Position numbers and translations under genes: made by a program
Shown here: positions 59,701-64,000 of the stretch, piece after piece
Numbering within the stretch: position 1 is the stretch's first letter
Layout of the letters: each line of letters starts with the position of its first letter
DNA from: Filobasidium wieringae
Taxonomy: Eukaryota > Basidiomycota > Tremellomycetes > Filobasidiales > Filobasidiaceae
NCBI GenBank assembly: GCA_001600055.1
Contig: BCIV01000002.1
Span: 872,287-936,286, forward strand
Reading direction: 5' to 3'
Length of the DNA: 64,000 bases
Notes under the pieces: generated by a model
The model's database searches: none
What the model saw: only the letters and a program-made list of their open reading frames with translations
What the model was told of the DNA's origin: nothing

Positions 59701-60451
59701 CTTCCTCTTAATCAATCAAGAGAGGAGAATATCACGTGGCTAGCCACTGCCTATGAGCCCGAGCAATTAGCCACGTTCCACTGCGACCGAGTACGAAAAA
59801 TGCCAATGTCAAGTTTGGATCCGAGCATGTTGCTTGGTTTCCTGATCCAAGATGAAAACGATTGGCAAGACTTTGTTGAGAGGATGAACAATGTAAGCGA
59901 TACGGCAATTATAGTAGTAAGCTGCCAGGCTGATGACCACAATTTCTTTTCAGGTCCGCCACAAGGTCTTCTCCATTCAGGAACAACCTACTTTCTGGAA
60001 TGACGACGAAGATGGCATGGAGTCTCTGTCCGAAGATGGTTTCAGCGCCCCATCCATTCGTAACGAGAGAAACTCAACCAAGACAGGAACAACTGAAGAA
60101 ATCGATGACATCGTATCCCGACATCGAGACTCTCTCACAAGTACCGATGATGAATCCGACATGGTCCCGTCTGTTCCCCATACTCCAACCCGGAGACGAC
60201 TCCGTCCATCTGCTACCGAAAGCACTCTCACTGCTCGAGCTATGATGGATGAACCCTTCATCCTTCCCTCGAGTGTCCAACAACCGACAGGTCTCGACTC
60301 TTCACCTATAGTCTTGCCAAGTTATGAGACAACGGAAGAAGGACCTTATGACGACGAGTTTGGCGTCCTTGTTGAGCCCACTGATGCCTCTGCTCCTCAC
60401 ACTGAGGTCAACGATACCCCAGCCGACGAAACCATTCGACGAGCTGCCTAG
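56764..60451 (+). CDS. ATG4: Atg4 cysteine protease with long disordered N-terminal extension
   Basis: Atg4 cleaves the C-terminus of Atg8 and later frees it from phosphatidylethanolamine in autophagy. The first 550 residues (56764-58420) are S/T/K/R-rich and predicted disordered. The protease starts near [20 protein letters not shown]. That reading needs an intron at 58421-58479; other acceptors give a stop. The catalytic Cys lies in [17 protein letters not shown] and the Asp-His pair in [23 protein letters not shown] and KVFSIQEQP follow. A tail of about 150 residues ends the protein. Total length is a little over 1100 residues, about twice the yeast protein, as in related basidiomycete yeasts. 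Confidence 0.93.
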
Positions 60452-60910
60452 TACTTTATCACGAACGAACGACCTATCTCATTTCCCTTTTCTGTATCCC
60501 ATCCTCATTATCTTCTCGCACTGCAAACGCAGTAGCTTACATTGTCCTCTTCAGTTGTATACCAATGAGACCCGTCCTTCTTGTATTTCGTTTCGCCTTG
60601 AATGGGAATAATCATGTGTGTACATAATACAGATCGTAGATGATAAATTGATGGAGCGAAATATACATGTCTATGGCATCAGCCTCGTTTCCCTAATTAT
60701 CCCTCGCCCCGTCTAAGAGAAAGTCTTATGTTACAGTATCACCAAGATCGTGTTTGCGTATTTGGGCCGACCCTTCTGTATCCATCCGTACCAATACATT
60801 GAACGAACAATGAGTTTAATTCCTCCACTTGACCGATATAGTCCAAGATTATCGCCATCTCCCTGCGTCGCCAAATCCCGTACCGCATTCAGATCCACCC
60901 GACGGAAGAA
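60452..60910. other. Convergent 3' ends of ATG4 and the orphan gene
   Basis: 459 nt, no gene seen. It must contain both 3' UTRs. Confidence 0.45.
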
Positions 60911-61663
60911 TTAGAAGAATAGGAGGAATGCATGGAATAGCTCTCGTAGGAGGGGAAGGACAGTGCTGCGAGGAGGGCGTTTTGCGCCAGTTTCTCGCTC
61001 TTATCAGTACAAAAGATCGATTAGCTTTCATGTGACGATTAGCCACGGTGTGAGAAAGTCTGTCTTACCTCTGCTTCGATTTGGGGGTCTGAACCTATCG
61101 TACTCGAGTCTGATAAGCGACCGATCCACCGAGAAACAGTCCAAATCCGCTTGGACGAACCTTTCAACCCGTTGATCCCTTCTGCCTCTGCCTGAACGCC
61201 CAATGTGATGTATTCTTGAGCTTCTTGATATGAAGATACGTTTTTCACGTTTTTTAAGAAGCTATTGGTAACGGAGGGAGGTCAGATCAAGATGGGAGCA
61301 TGAGTCATTGCAGGAAGTTGAGGTACTCACGTATAGAGAACAGCATATTGTACTGCCAGAGCCACATCGCCTTCACATTGCGAGTTTAATCTTTTTTCAG
61401 TGCCTCAGGTTCAGAATACAGACTAACCCGATTCAACGCTTCCACCTTCATCGACGTAAGTCCACCATTGCCATAAAAGCGCGACGTCGAGTTCAGGGAA
61501 GTATCTCTGTGCGTCATTGATGACCTGATTCGAGGGTGCACTGCGGAGGTAATCACTAGAAGTTTAGGATCGAGCGGAAGGAAAGTTAGCTTGCGTGTTT
61601 CATCCAAGGGAAAAGTCCCGATCGCGGTGATGATACTCACGGATGTTCTCGCCTGAAATACAT
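60911..61663 (-). CDS. Orphan small protein (about 165 aa)
   Basis: I do not recognise the family. Spliced exons read MYFRREHPDYLRSAPSNQ, RYFPELDVALLWQWWTYVDE, DVALAVQYAVLYTFLKNVKN, EAQEYITLGVQAEAEGING, WTVSRWIGRLSDSS and end RSTVLPLLRELFHAFLLFF. Introns have good GTGAGT/GTTAGT/GTAAGA donors. ATG 61663 is the only ATG for about 400 nt, but the frame stays open upstream (KGKVIAVPHRFTLPVNPSI) as far as a TAA near 61872, so an upstream exon is possible. Trp-rich with predicted helices; no signal peptide. Confidence 0.55.
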
Positions 61664-63671
61664 GATCGATGGGTTGACAGGTAGGGTGAAACGGTGAGGT
61701 ACAGCGATGACTTTTCCTTTCTTGCGGAAGAATGAAGAAGAGGATGGAAGGAATCGCCTTTGATAGCTCGTTTGCCGTCGATTCTCGATGCGGGAACTGG
61801 TTTTAAGTGTGTTCCGGGTAGACCAGGTTGAAACGGGGCTAAGAGGCGAGAAACCGGGTGAAAGGGAGTTTTATGTGGGTTGTCCGTTCAAGGAGGTGAG
61901 CGAGTCCTTTTGATTCCGATTGCGGGGAGGATGGGTTTGTTTTTGGCTTGGATATGACGTCGTTGAGGAGGAGTAGGGCGAGATCGTGGTCGGTGCAGTG
62001 GAGGAGATGGTGGTGATGCTGATATACAACCACTCGGACGGGAATCGAACGGAGGAGAGACGGGAAGGTGGAGCAACTAGCAAGGTGAAGGTTCTGGGTG
62101 ACAGATACTGTCAGCTATCAGGTCGGTATATTATATACAAGTGATCGCATTATTGCTCAACTGAGCAACTGACGAGCCACCTCAGCTTTTCATCGAGTTT
62201 TCCACGACCATTGTCCTTATCTCATCACGACAACAACAAAGCGTTCTTGATCACCGGCGCCTGACCACTTCTGCAAGTCCGGGATGCGTTCGAACATCAA
62301 TCCAGTCCTCTTCCGAGGGGACAAACGGGAACAACCTTTCCCCATCTGTTTCTGTTTCGTCGATCCGCGCTACTTGTCGAGCGAGAGACAACAGAGTTCC
62401 GAATCGAGTTCGGACCGGGGACCGTGGAAGGTCGATTCGGTACGGGTTTCAGGTGGAATGTCATCCAAAACAAAGCTTTCCACTTTTTGGGGAGATGCGA
62501 TCGTCCTTTTTCAGGGCGATCGATGATTTCCAAATTGAACCGATGAATACTGGGAGATCCGTGATTCCCTCCGTTTTGCGTTCTAGTGCGGTCTGACACC
62601 GGAGGAATGGTCACCGGTCATCCTGTCAGGCAAGGTGTGTCATGTGGAAACACAGCCTGGCCCGTCTCGGCGGTCTCATCACTCTGAAAGGAGTGTCTCT
62701 TTTTCTGTCCAGATCGAGATCGGATCTACCCTTTCTTCGCTCGCCTCGGGCTGTCCACCCTTACGTTTCAGGGTGTCCCTTCCTTTCGCGCGCGTAAATT
62801 GACAATCACGGAAACTTGTCTCAAACCTCTCGACTCTGGGCTGACGCAAGAGCGCGGCGATCCCAGAAAAGCCATGTTCCATTTCAATTCACCCAAGGCA
62901 ATCACAAGGGAATCGATCCGTGATTTGTGATCTAGCGCAAGGCCGTTTAAGAACTCTATCCATCCCGTCGCAGATCAAAGGACCCTTCGATCTACCTTTC
63001 ATTCGTTCCATCCGATCCGAATCGGATCCGGTGAAAACCTCAGTCTCGCTTTCTCGCTTTGTTTCCCTTGAAACCGGGTTTGACGAAATGCTGTGTCAAA
63101 TCCAGTCAGTCATCATAGCGAAAAACGAAAGGTCAGAGCGTCGAGACCCACATAAATCACCCGAGTTGGACTTCAAAAGCCCGGACTGTATTCAAGCGAG
63201 TGAGCACTTGCGCATCGGTGGCTATGGGATCATGAATGTCGATTCGGGTTCATGTGTGTACACTCACCAATCGAGACGGCGATTCCTAATCCAGGCAGTG
63301 AGCAGAGTGGTGCCTTTCTTTCGCGATTGTTGAGCTATTAACTACTAAAGAGGTGGAAAGACGCATTGCCAGAATTGCCAGGAGAACGATTGAGCATGCG
63401 ATTGTGGCGGCTTGGAACATGGCACTCGACGAAAGCGATGGAGAAGAGCTGGATGACCGGACTTGGTCTACTACAAGCTTTATCGAGTCTGACGTCCTGG
63501 CGAAAATTGGAGGAAGCTATTCAGTCAGTTTCAACTTGACCGAGGGCGTCGCGCCTTCCATCCCTGTGTTCTACTTTCTAGTACAGTTGAGCAAAGTTAT
63601 GCTGAGTCCTTCAATGGTGTTGATTCGTATTGGCGTCTCCGCCATCCGATGTCACTTATCGGAAGGGAATA
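61664..63671. other. 2-kb region without a secure gene
   Basis: Possible 5' exon or leader of the orphan gene up to about 62090 (minus-strand frames ending LNDVISKPKTNPSSPQ and similar). A TATAATATA run lies at 62129-62137 on the minus strand. From 62280 to 63340 there are several overlapping open frames on both strands (for example 62284-62526, 62920-63333); none starts at a clear ATG with splice support and none shows a domain. Confidence 0.35.
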
Positions 63672-64000
63672 TTATTGGCTACATCGATCTTCTATACTGT
63701 GACCACCGCTGCCATCCATACCATCTATATCACCCTGTCCAAAACCCTCCTTCATCTCCTTGACCGCCTCTTCCCATTCCTCTGGCGTGTTCGTATTCCT
63801 CAACTCGGATTCCTTGAGGGGCAAGATCCCACCTTTTCCCTGCTCATCGCCAGTCGTCTCCTTCCATAATTGCTTGACAGTGTAACACGGACCCGTTCGC
63901 TTCTTCCCCTCCAACTGTGTCGCATTGTGATTTAATCGATCCAGAGCGGCAGGTGACCAGATGGATAGCAATGGTTCAGGGTGCATGTCACTCGGGTGGA
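63672..64000 (-). CDS. C-terminal part of an unidentified protein, 5' beyond window
   Basis: An open frame enters from the right edge (HPSDMHPEPLLSIWSPAAL) and runs to TAA at 63674-63672. It contains LNHNATQLEGKKRTGPCY, TVKQLWKETTGDEQGKGG, ESELRNTNTPEEWEEAVKEM and GQGDIDGMDGSGGHSIEDRC. The codon use and charged helix pattern look coding. I cannot name the family from this fragment. Confidence 0.6.
   Translation of the reverse strand, partial: HPSDMHPEPLLSIWSPAALDRLNHNATQLEGKKRTGPCYTVKQLWKETTGDEQGKGGILPLKESELRNTNTPEEWEEAVKEMKEGFGQGDIDGMDGSGGHSIEDRCSQ

Noticed and set aside
1..64000. CRISPR arrays, rRNA, tRNA genes and complete transposons
   Set aside because: No spaced repeat arrays, no rRNA-like blocks, no convincing tRNA B-box with matching arms, and no transposase or reverse-transcriptase motifs were seen by eye; tRNAscan-SE would be needed to exclude tRNAs fully.

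Overview
The window is eukaryotic nuclear DNA from a basidiomycete fungus, most likely a tremellomycete (Cryptococcus/Kwoniella-like relatives). The reasons are dense genes on both strands, nearly every gene split by many 45-100 nt introns with GTNNGT donors, several microexons, and fungal or basidiomycete families such as a DUF6534 seven-TM protein, a FunK1 kinase and a large Atg4. I rebuilt the genes by joining exons by hand. Where exon lengths were summed, the frame closed exactly (for example SDS22 369 aa, the ubiquitin protease 1371 aa, Iml1 1721 aa, the DNA-kinase-helical-domain protein 615 aa).

Layout. 0-8 kb: STEEP1-like protein (-, cut by the left edge), SDS22 (+) and a DUSP-type ubiquitin protease (+). 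8-18 kb: M28/GCPII-like membrane peptidase (-), Apd1-like protein (+), flavocytochrome b2-type lactate dehydrogenase (-) and an orphan with a possible PD-(D/E)XK core (-). 19-29 kb: FunK1 kinase (-) and IML1/DEPDC5 (+). 29-32.4 kb: a divergent pair, a SIM+RING ubiquitin ligase (-) and a protein with a 5-hmdU DNA kinase helical domain (+). 33-41 kb: TEX1/THOC3 (+), NIF3 (-), 1-Cys peroxiredoxin (+), DUF6534 protein (+). 41-49.7 kb: vWA protein with a Q/P/G/Y repeat (-), F-box protein (+), EMC3 (+), S28 peptidase (+). 50-60.5 kb: THI20 (+), MGST3-like MAPEG protein (-), ARP1 (+), ATG4 (+). 60.9-64 kb: an orphan (-), a 2 kb stretch with no secure gene, and a partial gene at the right edge (-).

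Most genes are housekeeping and show no operon-like logic. Two are tied to nutrient control (IML1 as a TORC1 brake, ATG4 in autophagy). The accessory-looking material lies in two places: the orphan/FunK1 pair at 16-22 kb and the 29-33.7 kb block. In the second, a homologue of phage DNA-base hypermodification enzymes shares a 383-bp promoter with a SUMO-targeted-type ubiquitin ligase; both proteins carry an N-terminal SUMO-interaction-like motif. That pair is the best candidate here for an undescribed system.
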